Below, piece after piece: positions 31,896-43,030 of a DNA stretch of 64,000 nt. The position numbers and the translations under genes were made by a program. Source of the DNA: Homarus americanus (lineage: Eukaryota; Arthropoda; Malacostraca; Decapoda; Nephropidae); NCBI RefSeq assembly GCF_018991925.1, contig NW_024756966.1, forward strand, positions 505,001 through 569,000. The letters run 5' to 3'. Within the stretch, counting starts at the first letter, position 1. Every line of letters starts with the position of its first letter. A model generated the notes under the pieces. The model saw only the letters and a program-made list of their open reading frames with translations. It was not told where the DNA came from and did no database searches.

Positions 31896-32180
31896 TCCTG
31901 GTCTACTCCATCCTGGTCTCCTCTATCCTGGTCTCCTGCCTCCTGGTCTCCTCTATCCTGGTCTCCTCCCTTCTGGTCTCCTCTATCCTGGTCTTCTGTG
32001 TCCTGGTCTCCTCTCTCCTGGTCTACTCCATCCTGGTCTCCTCTATCCTGGTCTCTTCTATCCTGGTCTCCTCTATCCTGGTCTACTCCATCCTGGTCTC
32101 CTCTATCCTGGTCTACTCCATCCTGGTCTCTTCTATCCTGGTATCCTCCATCCTGGTCTTCTCTATCCTGGTCTCTCTCT
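31896..32180. repeat. Minisatellite, 15 bp x 19, indel-free
   Basis: Nineteen consecutive 15-bp units start TCCTGGTCT, with the last six bases variable (ACTCCA, CCTCTA, CTTCTA, CCTCCC and others). Not one indel occurs across 285 bp. The plus-strand frame is open (Ser-Trp-Ser pentapeptide repeats), but no signal peptide, flanking homology or splice context supports a gene. Confidence 0.96.
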
Positions 32181-32314
32181 CTCTAAGAGTCATTAGCAGA
32201 TTTAATGAAGTCGATCATTGTTAGAAATGCGGGCCTCAAAACATCCCCCTTCCCTCTCCCCCCTTCCCATTCTCTCTCCCCCTCCCCCTTCCCTCCCTCC
32301 CCTTTCCATTCCAC
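32181..32314. other. C/T-rich spacer
   Basis: CCCTTCCC/CTCTCCCC words from 32245 to 32314. Confidence 0.6.
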
Positions 32315-32540
32315 CCCGCGAGTGTCGGTTGCCCTTCGTTTTTAATTGCATATAATTGATTTCAGAGGCAATTATAGAGCGTGCAATAATGGGCGTAATG
32401 GCGATAAAGAAGACTTAATTATCCAGCATGCATCATCCGCGTGACAATGGTAATTACACCTTGGCAAGTCAGCTCGGCGGCTACTGGTTGGTTACCGCCG
32501 CGCCTCCTTAATAGCGCTTTACTTTGTCATTTTAATGTAC
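32315..32540. other. Repeat-free island; candidate conserved non-coding element
   Basis: About 225 bp without simple repeats, rich in homeodomain-like cores (TTTAATTGCATATAATTGAT, GCAATTATAGAGCG, TTAATTATCC, GGTAATTACACC) interspersed with GC-rich words (CCGCCGCGCC, AATAGCGCTTTAC). This mixture is typical of developmental enhancers, but neither conservation nor activity can be judged from one sequence. Confidence 0.35.
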
Positions 32541-32724
32541 TTTTGTCGTCCGCCTTGCTGCTGTGTGAGGGAGGCAAGGAGGGGGGGAAGGACGGGTGAC
32601 AGTGTGGGGGAGATGGAGGAATGAGGGAGAGATATGTGTGGGGGGCGTATGGGGGAGTGAAGGAGGGGTAGTAATAGTCTTGGAGGAGGAAAAGAGAGAT
32701 ACAGGAGGAAGAAGAAGAAGAAGA

Positions 32725-32757
<33 letters not shown>

Positions 32758-33000
32758 CGTGCGAGTCTGTATCCTGGACAGTGGTGTTACAGATACAATC
32801 ATACAGGAATACAGGAATACAATACAGTCATTAAGCTATATTCAAACCATTATGTATTGATTACAGTAAGTAGTGCAGATTGGTGTCGCAATCAGTGAAG
32901 GTAATGATGACTAATTAGCAGGTGTTTGCTAGCAGGTGTTTGGAGTGGACAGGTGGGGAGAGATATTGAGGCGTATAGATTGAACAGACAGTCAGACACA
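32541..33000. other. Unique sequence with a GA/GAA tract
   Basis: GAAGAAGAAG then GAGAGA at about 32707-32752, ACAGGAATACAGGAATACA at 32801-32820, and GCAGGTGTTTGCTAGCAGGTGTTT at about 32919-32941. Otherwise single copy. Confidence 0.55.
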
Positions 33001-33175
33001 GGGACAGTCAAGAGAACATGAGACGGGTAAATAATAGACAGATACATAGATAGACAGACACGGAAACTAGTTGACAGCTCCACATGATGACAAACAGACG
33101 GTAATGCAATTGGGCAAATAAACTTTCAGACAGCGAGAGAAACAGACAGACATACAGACAGACAGACAGACAGTG
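33001..33175. repeat. Degenerate GACA/AGACAG repeat
   Basis: Interrupted GACA units with ATAGACAGAC words. The purest part is 33140-33172. Confidence 0.75.
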
Positions 33176-33834
33176 GGTATCTGAAATGTAGATCGAGCGA
33201 CCACCCAGCCTGCATGGCCAGCCAAGGTGCCCAAGTAGGCAGTGTTACCCCCCTCTCATCCCCTCCCACTCCTCATTCCACCCCCCTTAACCCCCCTCCC
33301 TGTTAGTTGGGTATGTTGAGGGGGGTATTGTGTGGATGGGCGTGTTGGTAAGGTGTTAAAGGTGGATATTGTGGGTGTGGGTGGGCGTGATTGTTTTAAG
33401 CGTCGGGTGGCTTGTCGTGTGGGTGACCGTGTGGGTACAAATGAACACCAGATGTGGATATATACAAGTGTGTATTACGTTCCCAGATGTGGATACAACA
33501 GTTGAACACGTAGCTTCCTTAACCAGCGCTACGCAACATACATGTATACCAGACACACAAAAAAGGTAGATAGATGTTTCAATTAATATAAAAACACGCA
33601 GGTGCAACACATTAATGAACAGGTATATTACCCCCCCCCTCCCCCTATCTCCCCTCCTTCCTTCATACCTCTCCCTCCCTCCCTCCTCTTCATATCCCCC
33701 TCATATATCTTCCTCCCCCCATATACCTCCTTCCTCCTCCCCCTTCCCTCCATACCTTCCTTCTCACCCCTCCCTCCCCCCTCAGGTAAAAGGTGATAGT
33801 GGGGGGGTTGGGGGGGCTGCACGGAAGGTTGTGG
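33176..33834. other. Unique sequence with a pyrimidine-rich stretch
   Basis: 33240-33300 and 33631-33785 are CCCTCC-rich. A G/T-rich part (33310-33430) contains loose GTGGGTG repeats. No gene is recognised. Confidence 0.55.
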
Positions 33835-34275
33835 TTGTAATCATTACTATTTGCCGACGCTCAAATACAATGAATAATTACACGTTAAATGCCGCCGCTG
33901 AATGGGAAAATAATTGTAAATTATCCATGCTCTCCGAGATGATTATAATTAGGCTCTACCCGTCCGCTAATTATTGAAATGACTCTAAAGTATGCAGCAT
34001 GGAGATAATTAGAGAGAGGTGTATACATCATTACATATGTATGAATGACGACATGAATAGGTATTAATTCATAGCAAGATAGATAGATTCGAGGCACTGA
34101 GGCGAAGGATCAGTCAACCAAGCCCGCCTCGACCCCTCGTCATAGGCAAGACTCTCAGTCATAAACAACGCCATGATGGAAAATATATACCTAGCGAAAA
34201 CTATCGTAATTTTTACTTTATCGCCCGGGTGGAATGCGCGTAATTACAGCGCCGTACGTCATCGGTCCGCGGCGT
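33835..34275. other. Repeat-poor island; candidate conserved non-coding elements
   Basis: 33835-33990 contains AATAATTACACG, AAATAATTGTAAATTATCC, GATTATAATTAGG and GCTAATTATTG, spaced through GC-balanced sequence. 34195-34275 contains GTAATTACAGCGCCGTACG and CCGCGGCGTAATGC. Both segments lack tandem repeats. Possible enhancers, inferred only from composition. Confidence 0.33.
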
Positions 34276-34522
34276 AATGCAGGACGAGAGTCGGAGGGGG
34301 GGGGTGGGGGGTGGTGCTCTCAGACGACCCAATTAAGTGTGATTATTAGCGAGCGTGAAGTAGTTATGTGTGTGTGTCGCCGCCCCTGCAATGCCGCTGT
34401 GGTGGTAGTCATGGTCCCTCGCTGCGATGTGTGAGGTGGCTACTGTGCAAGGGTAGGTTCCTCCCTCCCTCCCTCCCTGGTACTGGCTGGTCATTATGTT
34501 GGTGAGGGTTGGTCTTCACGGT
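34276..34522. other. Unique sequence
   Basis: G-run patch at 34296-34312, CCTCCCTCCCTCCCTCCCTGG at 34460-34480. No gene. Confidence 0.5.
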
Positions 34523-34675
34523 CTTGGTTGGTCCTCCCGCTGGTCATGGCTGGTCCTCCCGCTGGTAATGGCTGGTCCTCCCGCTGGTCATGGCTGGTCC
34601 TCCCGCTGGTCATGGCTGGTCCTCCCGCTGGTTATGGCTGGTCCTCCCGCTGGTCATGGTTGGTCCTCCCGCTGT
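34523..34675. repeat. Minisatellite, 22 bp x 7
   Basis: Seven units of TGGTCCTCCCGCTGGTCATGGC with single-base variants (TAATGG, TTATGG, ATGGTT). Because 22 is not a multiple of three, two different frames remain open. Neither is a gene. Confidence 0.95.
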
Positions 34676-36055
34676 GTAATGTGCTGATCCTCACTTCATC
34701 CTCACGCTGCTGTTGACCCTCACATTATTGCTACCTGATCTTCCCGTTGATGTTTCAAGTTCCTCCCGTCAAAACCTCACGTCGTCTGTCGCTTCTTGAA
34801 GGACTGAACTTTGATGAACAAAAACTAAACATCAAACAACACCTAAAAAAAAAGATCAATCAGTCAGGTAAGGAAAGGCGGTAATGGGCCAGTTAAACGC
34901 AGCCCCCACCTATCCCCAATAAGAAGTATCATGGTTGTGTTGTAAGTAGTAGGAGAAACTCGATGCGACTTTCAAAAACCATCAACCTTATAATTTACAA
35001 CTTAATTTCGGATCCCATACTTTTTACTTCACCATTGAAGCTACTGGCTTCGGCCTCCCCCACCCCCCACCCCCCACCCCCCCGACCCCCTCCCCTCCTC
35101 AATTCATTAAAACCTATGGGGAAATGGTGTGGTTGGTAGCCCTGCCTCACCGCTGCCTTAACAGTTGGTATGCCTGAGCTTCGTTTGTTTTCATTTTGAC
35201 GTACACGTGAGCGGAGTGACAGGTGATATGGCGGAGTAAAGAACAAATTACTTAACTCAGAAGGATCGGTACTTGTTAATAACACCGATTGATGATAGAA
35301 AATGTATCGTCTTTGATAAGGTTATAATTTTAGTGTTGATTAACTAGCAGCAACGGTGGTAAGTGGCCTTTATTAATGCAGCCAACAGTGGACCACACAG
35401 GCACACCTCCTTAAACTAATGGCCACCTACAGAGAACAGGTATATATTGTAATTACCTTTTAATTTTACTCCAGGTGTGAATTATAAAGGTGTGATGTTG
35501 TTTCATGGATTTTGATATATAGATTAAAGTACATTGATTAGATTAAGTGATAGTACGTTAGTCATTTTATGGATTAGGGGACAATAGTTAAAAGGTTGTC
35601 TTACCTGAATTTACTAACGTGTAAATGAAGACTCAGTTAATTAGTCAGGTTTAGGAAGTGTTTAAAATATTTGTCATGCCGAGGTTTTGTCATCAGTCAC
35701 CATATGTGTTTAAATCGACGCCGTAAAGAAATATTCCAAGTAAAAAATTTCAGGACCATTTTACGTTCTATTTCATTCTTGTAAAGTTTTGGTCTAGACC
35801 CCTTGTCAGTTCAGTGTCAGCATCATGTGACCTAACTAATAGATGTTTTTCGCACGTGAGGGATTTTTTTTAAGTGTTCAAGAGCAGCATAAGGTAGTCG
35901 GTGATCTGTTCTTCTTATTTGTGTTTTACTTTGTTTTAATGTGTTTGTGTTACTGGTACTTTAATTAATTACCTGAGGAGTCGTTTACGTGTTAAGGGGG
36001 AGGGGAGGCAAGTAGTGTGTGTTTGTGCATTGTTGTTGTGGCAAAATTTATGACA
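34676..36055. other. Unique sequence; one copy of a short dispersed repeat
   Basis: 34858-34902 (CAGTCAGGTAAGGAAAGGCG, then GTTAAACGCAG) resembles 39589-39635. CCCACCCCCCACCCCCC runs at 35060-35090. Otherwise AT-leaning single copy with no recognised gene. Confidence 0.5.
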
Positions 36056-36245
36056 TCGTTTGTGGTTTATTTCTGATGGTATTCTGTTGTTTGTGAGTTT
36101 GTGTAAGAGATGGGATTTGTGTTAGGATATTCCTGTTGTTTGTGAGTAAGTGGTCTTGTTTGTTTGTTTATTGTGAACAAGTGATGTTGTCCTGTGTTTG
36201 TGAGCAGATAGTCTTATTTGTTTATTTTGTTTGTGAGCTGACAAG
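36056..36245. repeat. Eroded tandem repeat, TGTTGTTTGTGAGTAAGTGG
   Basis: GTTGTTTGTGAGTTTGTG, GTTGTTTGTGAGTAAGTGG, CTGTGTTTGTGAGCAGATAG and TTGTTTGTGAGCTGACA stand about 40-55 bp apart. Confidence 0.7.
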
Positions 36246-37448
36246 TTTAGTATATTATTTGTGGTCATGTCTGTCTGTTTGTTAGTGTAGTACTTTCCTG
36301 GTTGTCACGAGAGAATGTTGTTGACGCCTTTGGGTTCGTCTTGTTGTGGCGGGACAAGGAAGGAAGGAAGGATTGCGGAAGGATTTAACACATTGGATAA
36401 TATATTTCCTATTTAATGTCTGTATGTGTCTGTGCCTTTGTGTTTTTGTCTGTACGTTTGTCTATGTCTGATATTTAATGAAGGCTGACGTTATTTACTC
36501 GCCAATTCTCCTCCTGGAAGACGTCAGCTCTGGGTTTATAAATGAGTAATTCTTGATTTATATTTTCGCGTTATTTATGTGATTTGATGTGATTTATTTG
36601 AGATTGTGTCTTACCGAAGTGATTTCCGTGTTTTTTTTTCTGGGTTCATTGACTTGACTCCCCGTTGTGGCTCTTAAAAGTCTTGTTGTAATTGGTGTTT
36701 GAGGTTTATAGTGTGTGTGTGTGTGTGTGGTGTTATATATGTTATCTTGGTATAGTGTTTTAAAGGTTGATTAGTCTTGCATTTGGTGGTGTTTATATGT
36801 GTTTGGGGTGTGTGTGTGTGACTCCTGCTTACACAGAGTTTCTACGCTGTATGAGGGTGATTTACAATACTGAGGAAATATACCTTTTTAGTTTTTTCCT
36901 TGTGTTTAGTTATTAAAAAAGGGGGAAAATTGTGAGGTTATGAGTCTTTGGCCTTATACCCCTGAGAGTTGTTTGAAGTTTGTATGTGTGTTGAATATTG
37001 TGGTGGGATTTTTTTTTTCTTGTGGGGAGGGAGGTCAAAATGATGGTGTTACTGTCTGGTGTTGTGTGCTGGTGTTATTGGTGGTGATAATGATTGTGTG
37101 ATGGTGGTGGTGGTGTTCTTGACTCTGTTACGTTATATTACTACTGGTGTGATACATTCATTCCCCTGGTTTACAACGACTTAAAAACAACACGCAAGCT
37201 TTTCCTGGCATTAACTAGTGACTGTGATAGTTTTAATGTGTATCTTGGGAAAGTCTCGTTTATTACGCCATAACCCCACGAGCCATGACGCCGCCTCAAC
37301 GCCAGGTGACAGCGGCGGCTCCTTCACTGTTTTCTTAAATACCGGAGAAATGGTGAATTACACAGGCGTAATTATGGGCTGAGATGTGCTTAATGTGACG
37401 GATGGGAGGGACATGTGGAACAGCTAAATTACATATCGATTAGATGTT
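36246..37448. other. G/T-rich unique sequence, then a repeat-poor island
   Basis: Short GT runs at 36713-36730 and 36811-36821. 37260-37400 is GC-balanced with CGCCATAACCCC, GACGCCGCCTCAACGCC, GGTGAATTACACAGGCG and GTAATTATGGGC, another enhancer-like island. No gene is recognised. Confidence 0.45.
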
Positions 37449-37811
37449 TTGTCTCAGGGTATTACAGGACTTGTGGGGGGAGTTGATGGGATGGAAGGTG
37501 GTGATTATGGCTGGTTTGTCGGGGAACGCAAGTTGAAAAGGCTGGGTAAGAAGAGGCCATTATGCCTTTCCATGTTCCGTGATTTAGGGAAGGGCAAAGA
37601 AGACGGTGGTAGGTGGCTGGCGGTGTGTTCAAAAGTCCACCATCGCCCCCCTTTCCTATATGGCATTATGGTAACTCGATTTTCAGTACCATTTCAGCGG
37701 CCTGGGATTTCTAGTGTGGCTAAAAGCGGAAGTGTTGTAAGTTTGTCATATTTGGTTGGTTGTTTTAGCCGAGTGTTTATATACTTCCTTGTTGCTCGCT
37801 GTGAGGTGTGA
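37449..37811 (+). other. Unrecognised 120-codon open frame in non-repetitive DNA
   Basis: This open frame is neither repeat-derived nor strongly biased in composition, unlike most others here. It has no motif I recognise; the middle is basic (KRLGKKR) and the C-terminus hydrophobic (SYLVGCFSRVFIYFLVA). No splice context, poly(A) signal or homology supports it. It may simply be a chance frame. Confidence 0.2.
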
Positions 37812-38860
37812 CCCAGGATGTATTTACACTGAGAAAAAAATTGTATAGTGATTGTTGATAGAAATATATAGGTTATGGCCGTTTGTTTATTTTATCGTAT
37901 TTTATTTTATTTTATTTTATTTTATTTACAGTTAGGTTTTATTTAGCCTGTTTATGGAGTCTGTTGCATCTTGTTGTGAATGAAATAAAGTTTATGTAGG
38001 AATGAACCGTAAAATGAGACCTCGGTTCATGATTCACAATACACCTTATAGACTCCACAAAAATAAGACGAACCATAACGTAGACACCTGCCCACCCCGC
38101 CACTCCCATCAACTTGGTCGCGTATTTTAACTGGAGGTAAATAGATTCAGTACAGCCACAGACAGAAACCTATAAACAGTGTCCGTCTATGTGTTGTGTT
38201 TTTCCTTCAGTGACGAGTTGAAGAGAAATTGTGGCGGTACCTGGATCCTACCTAGCGGGACACCTGATTATTATACCATCAACTATAACTGCTGCAATGG
38301 CCTATAAAACTTGCCCGAGTATGTGTGTATGTTTGTGTTCCCTCCTACGCAACTGACAGTACCTCTTTGTTTTCCTACTAACTGTTGTCTGGTGTTTTTG
38401 TTTTGTTTGTTTGTTTTGCTCTACAATGACAGCGATGAGTTTCCCCCACTTATGACTCTGCTAGTATTCCCCCCCTTCTGCAGTTCTCGTTTATAGCTAA
38501 CTACTAGACCCTCACGATCTATTGGTACACCTGGGGGGCTTTGGAGGTTAGGTTGGTAGCCCTGTAGGAGGATGGGATTTTTTTTTTTTTACCTCTGTTT
38601 AATTTCGGTTGATTTGATGATGGTTGATACCTTGTTACCTGAAGTATACCTGGTGAGTGGTGGAGGTTGGTGAATATAGTGTTTGGAGGGTGATTACAGC
38701 TGTATCTTGCAGTTTTTTTTTTTTTCTACTCTCATGAAGCTTTGTTGTTGTCAAGTTTGCTTCTCCTTCTGCTGAGCTTTTGTTTAATATGGTCTGTTTC
38801 TTGCTATTTTGTTGTTATAATCGGGTTTTCCTCCAATTATTTCGTTACTCCTTATATCTA
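37812..38860. other. Unique sequence with a (TTTTA)6 run
   Basis: TTTTATTTTA pentanucleotide repeat at 37896-37927, poly-T at 38579-38591 and 38713-38725. The rest is single copy. Confidence 0.6.
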
Positions 38861-39070
38861 CCTTCTCCTTCACCTTTTCCTTCCTTCCCTCTCCTATTTC
38901 TTTACTCACCTCTTTCCTTCCTCCCATCCCCACTTTTCCCTGTCTCCTCCCCCGCTCCCTTCTCTTGCTCCTTCCTTCTCCTTCTTAACTCCCCTCTTCC
39001 CCCTCTCCCGTTTCCCCCTCCCTCACCTCCCTACGTCTCATTCATTCGCCCTCCCTCCTCAAAACCACAG
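38861..39070. repeat. Pyrimidine-rich tract
   Basis: CCTTCCTTCC, CTCCTCCC and TTCCCCC words on the plus strand. Frames are Ser/Pro/Leu low complexity. Confidence 0.85.
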
Positions 39071-39859
39071 GAAGCGGATTCATTCTTTTTTCCTCAAGTA
39101 ATGAATGAACGAGTTACCTGAGGCATAGCCGCCACGCCGTCTGTTGTGGGACGCTGTTGTCTCCTTGACAGTGTTCTTCTTGAGGTGGCTGACGTGACGA
39201 CTGACGGGGCTCTTGTATTTTCTGTAGAAGGAGAATAATATTTACTTAATCTACATGGTTGCTGGTCTTGCTGTCTCTTATTAAAATACCAAATGTAAAT
39301 ACCTAGAGATTTCATTGATATTGTTGCCTGGTGATGAGGAATAGTTAGACATACTCAGCTGCCGTGGGAGTATTGTTTAGTAATGGTAGGCAGTGGTAGA
39401 GGTCAGTAGGAGATTTAAGATTAGCCTTCGGTGTGATAATTCGTTCATCAGGAATTTTTCCCAGATGCTGACACAAGGTTATCTTTCCTGAGTTGATATA
39501 AAACTGTATGGTTATAAGGGGAAGTAAATATTAGTCATAAGCAGTGGTAATCCCCCCCCCCCTCCACCCACCCAGCGAGAAAAGCTTTGATTAGTCAGGT
39601 CAAGAAAGGCCGGACATTAAGGGGAGTAAACGCAGTGAAAAGCTACTCACTCCAGCTCGGCCAGTCAACAGCTTCTAGTGTCCCCCCTTCGCTCATATAA
39701 AGACAGAGTTATGGAAGCTACGACAAACAAATCCTCACCCGTCCTTTCCCTGTAGTGGTACTGAAGACTGACCTGAGATGACACATGATGTATTATTAAG
39801 TGACTGGAGGACGACTAGACAGATTATGACTGGCGTTACACAAGGGTGACTGTCAGACT
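39071..39859. other. Unique sequence; second copy of a dispersed repeat
   Basis: 39589-39635 (TTAGTCAGGTCAAGAAAGGC, then GTAAACGCAG) parallels 34858-34902. A C11 run precedes it at about 39552-39562. No gene. Confidence 0.5.
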
Positions 39860-40174
39860 GTGATGACGCCTGTTACCACCCTGGACGTGGAGGAGCACCA
39901 ACTGAGATACTCCCTGGCTCGTGGCTCAATTCCAGGAAACTTGATCCTACTCAAAGGACGTCTAAAGGACTCTAAAGGGTTGTTTATAAAAGGTCGACTA
40001 AAGGACGTCGACAAAGCTCCTGGTTATAGCAGGTCGATGAGTCGTATACAGAGATGCTGGGCCGGGGAGGGTGTCTGTCTGGAGTGGCTGGCTAAGAGAG
40101 GCCCAGGTACCCCAGTCTCAGACCTGCTTACGTCAAAAAAAGAGAGGAAAACATCTGAATGCATCTTACGTTAA
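39860..40174 (+). other. Unrecognised 104-codon open frame
   Basis: Non-repetitive apart from two KGRLKD hexapeptides encoded by near-identical AAAGG-ACGTCTAAAGGAC words (39953-39971 and 39989-40010). No family is recognised and no exon signals were found. Probably a chance frame. Confidence 0.2.
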
Positions 40175-40869
40175 ATTCTCAATCCGGTTACCTTTTTTTG
40201 AGATAGGTTATGCCATTTGATATGTTCTTATATCTAATAGTAGTTAAGAATAATTTTGAACTTTAGATTCCGTTGATAATTTCAGTTTCTAGTTGTGAGA
40301 CGAAGGAAACGACACAAGTCAAATCTCCATAAAGCCTTTAGAGTTAAGATTAAAAAACAAATCTACTCAAATATTGTTTCCCTTAACTTGTACTAAATCC
40401 GCCATCAAGTACCGTACGTAGCCTTGTCATACTAACCTTTGAGAATCTACCCCCTGGGGACTACAGTTTTCCTGGTCCCAGTTGAGAGTCTTGGCTGTAC
40501 TGAGTCTTAGGTTATGACTCGTAAAAGATAGACAAATTTCTTGACCTGGGAGGAGACCATTGGGTGATATAATCTTAATAGTCTGAAGTGTGTGTGCGTA
40601 TTTTAGCGTGTGTATGTCTGTATGTATGTATGTATGTATGTATGTATGTACACTATAATACACAGAGGAACAAGATGTGTACTCAGAAGCCCTGGGGTCC
40701 ACACCTTGACACCAACACCTGGAGGTCATAATTAATTACCACCTATTACCTGACTCCGTAATTATCTTGGCTAATTACCAGCTGGCGGCTATCCCTGTAC
40801 GTCCAGAACTGCCATCTGGCTTCCAGCTGGTACATGTGTATCGATTATAGAATTATCTTTAACTGGTTT
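40175..40869. other. Unique sequence with (TATG)n
   Basis: TATG units at 40613-40650. 40725-40790 reads ATTAATTACCACCTATTACC, then GTAATTATCTTGGCTAATTACC, a dense TAATTA cluster. No gene. Confidence 0.55.
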
Positions 40870-41765
40870 TGTTGTGGTGGTGGTGTGTAGGGTAGTGATT
40901 GTTGGTGGTGGTGGTGTGTAGGGTAGTGATTGTTGTTGGTGGTGGTGTGTAGGGTAGTGATTGGTGGTGGTGTGTAGGGTAGTGATTGTTGTTGGTGGTG
41001 GGTGTGTAGGTAGTGATTGTTGTTGTGGTGGTGTGTAGGGTAGCATTGGTGGTGGTGGTGTGTAGGGTAGTGATTGTTGGTGGTGGTGGTGTGTAGGGTA
41101 GTGATTGTTGTTGGTGGTGGTGTGTAGGGTAGTGATTGTTGTTGGTGGTGGTGTGTAGGGTAGTGATTGTTGTTGGTGGTGGTGTAGGGTAGTGATTGTT
41201 GTTGGTGGTGGTGTAGGGTAGTGATTGTTGTTGGTGGTGGTGTGTAGGCAGTGGACTGTTGGTAGTGTAAGAAAGGGATTGTCAGTGTAGGGGCAGGGAT
41301 TGTTGCTTGGTGAGGCAGTGATTGTTGCGGTAGTAGGCAGTGATTGTTGTTGGTGGTGTAGGCAGGATTGCTGGTAGCAGTGGTAAGGATTGTTGTTGGT
41401 GGTAGTGTGTAGGGTGCAGTGATTGTTGCTGGTAGTAGGGCAGTGATCGTTGTTGGTGGTGTGCAGGGCAGTGATTGTTGTTGGTGGTGGTGTGTAGGGT
41501 AGTGATTGTTGGTGGTGGTGCAGGGTAGTGATTGTTGTTGGTGGTGGTGTGTAGGGTAGTGACTGTTGTTGTGGTGTGTAGGTAGTGATTGTTGTTGGTG
41601 GTGGTGTGTAGGGTAGTGATTGTTGGTGGTGGTGTGTAGGGTAGTGATTGTTGTTGGTGGTGGTGGTGTGTAGGGTAGTGATTGTTGTTGTTGTAGATGG
41701 TGGTGGTGTGTAGGTTAGTAATTGTTGTTGTTGGTGGTGATAGCTGTGTGTAGATTAGTGGGGGT
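40870..41765. repeat. Long minisatellite, ~26-31 bp GTGTAGGGTAGTGATTGTTG
   Basis: About 30 units of GTGTAGGGTAGTGATTGTTG plus TTGGTGGTGGT. Unit length differs through gain or loss of GGT and GTT steps. The centre (about 41230-41460) is markedly noisier, with single-base losses, while both sides are near-perfect. Minus-strand frames encode Thr/His/Pro repeats and are artefacts. Confidence 0.95.
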
Positions 41766-41772
41766 TGTTATT

Positions 41773-41776
<4 letters not shown>

Positions 41777-41823
<47 letters not shown>

Positions 41824-42115
41824 CTGTTTAAAATACATTCGCACCCGTATATGACTTGAGAGGAGAGAGAGAGAGAGAGAGAAGGAGGGTGTGTGGGGCC
41901 CCAGGTGCTGGGTACTGCCACCACCGATTATGACCTGTGTATCTCACCTGACTGTTGTGACGCTAGCCCTCCCTCTCTCACCCCCTCCCTCCCTCACCTC
42001 CTCCCTCTCCTCACCCTCCCTCCCTCCCTCACCTCCTCCCCACCTCCTCCTCTCCCCCTCACACCTCCCTCCCTCTCCCTCACCTCCCTCCCTCTCCTTC
42101 ACCTCCCTCAGTCTG
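41777..42115. repeat. (CT)n, (GA)n and CCTCCCTCAC pyrimidine tract
   Basis: CT at 41777-41817, GA at 41863-41881, then CCTCCCTCACCTCCTCC-type DNA at 41970-42115. The CT and GA tracts are complementary across 45 bp. Confidence 0.93.
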
Positions 42116-42380
42116 TTCACCATTCCTCGCTTTGTCCACTAATTGTTCATCCCTGGACACCAACCTCTAGTTCATGTGCGCGTCAGTGTGTTACCTCATG
42201 TGTACACTAATGTGGTTTGTGTGTACATGTCACTTGGTCATTTCGTTCCTTCCTGTGTACACCAATTCCTTTGTCATTGCAATGGGTCATCAGTGTACAC
42301 CAGTTAGTGCTGTGTGTACCAGTGAGAGAGTCGTGTACGTTGGCTGTTTCGTGTGCACACCAATCCTTACTTCCTAATTT
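42116..42380. repeat. Degenerate TGTACACCA repeat
   Basis: GTGTACACYARTK and GTGTACAT words recur irregularly (near 42199, 42220, 42255, 42293, 42316, 42334). Probably an eroded array leading into the next feature. Confidence 0.55.
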
Positions 42381-42573
42381 ATGCACACCAGTCACTATAT
42401 CACGTTCACCAGTCATCATATCACGTTCACCAGTCATCACACCACAGTCACTATATCACGTTCACCAGTCATCATATCCTGGTCACCAGTCATCACACCA
42501 CAGTCACTATATCACGTTCACCAGTCATCATATCACGTTCACCAGTCATCATATCCTGGTCACCAGTCTCAGG
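42381..42573. repeat. Minisatellite, 21-bp CACGTTCACCAGTCATCATAT
   Basis: Nine to ten units built on TTCACCAGTCATCATATCAC. A longer block containing ACACCACAGTCACTATATCA appears twice, giving a higher-order period of about 60 bp. All three plus-strand frames are open and carry no gene. Confidence 0.93.
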
Positions 42574-42639
42574 AGCACCAACGCCTCCTCCATCACCATT
42601 AAGAACAGGAACGTCAGAATCTACTCATTAAACTAACGC

Positions 42640-43030
42640 CATCTCCACCACTATCCCCACCATTATCACTATCACCACTACTATCACCTCAACTAATATT
42701 ACCACCTCCTCCACCACCACCACCATCAATAATTCCAATTTCCCAACTTCATTACACCACCCCCAACTACCACCACCACCTCCTCCTCCTCCTCCTCCTC
42801 CTCCTCCCTCCTCCTCCTCCTCCTCCTCCTCCTCCTCCTCCTCCACCACCACCACCACCACCACCACCACCACCACCACCACTCACCACCTCCCACCACC
42901 ACCACCCCACCACCCCCCACCACCACCTCCACCACCACCACACCACCACTGCCCCCCCACCACCACCACCACCCCCCTACCACCACCCCCCACCACCACC
43001 ACCCCACCACCCCCACCACCACCACCACCA
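42640..43030. repeat. (CCA)n/(CCT)n trinucleotide block
   Basis: Interrupted CAC/ACC units, then CCT units (42781-42843), then CCA units to about 42885, then degraded CCACC. The long Val/Gly/Glu/Arg/Trp frames on the minus strand are artefacts. Confidence 0.95.
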
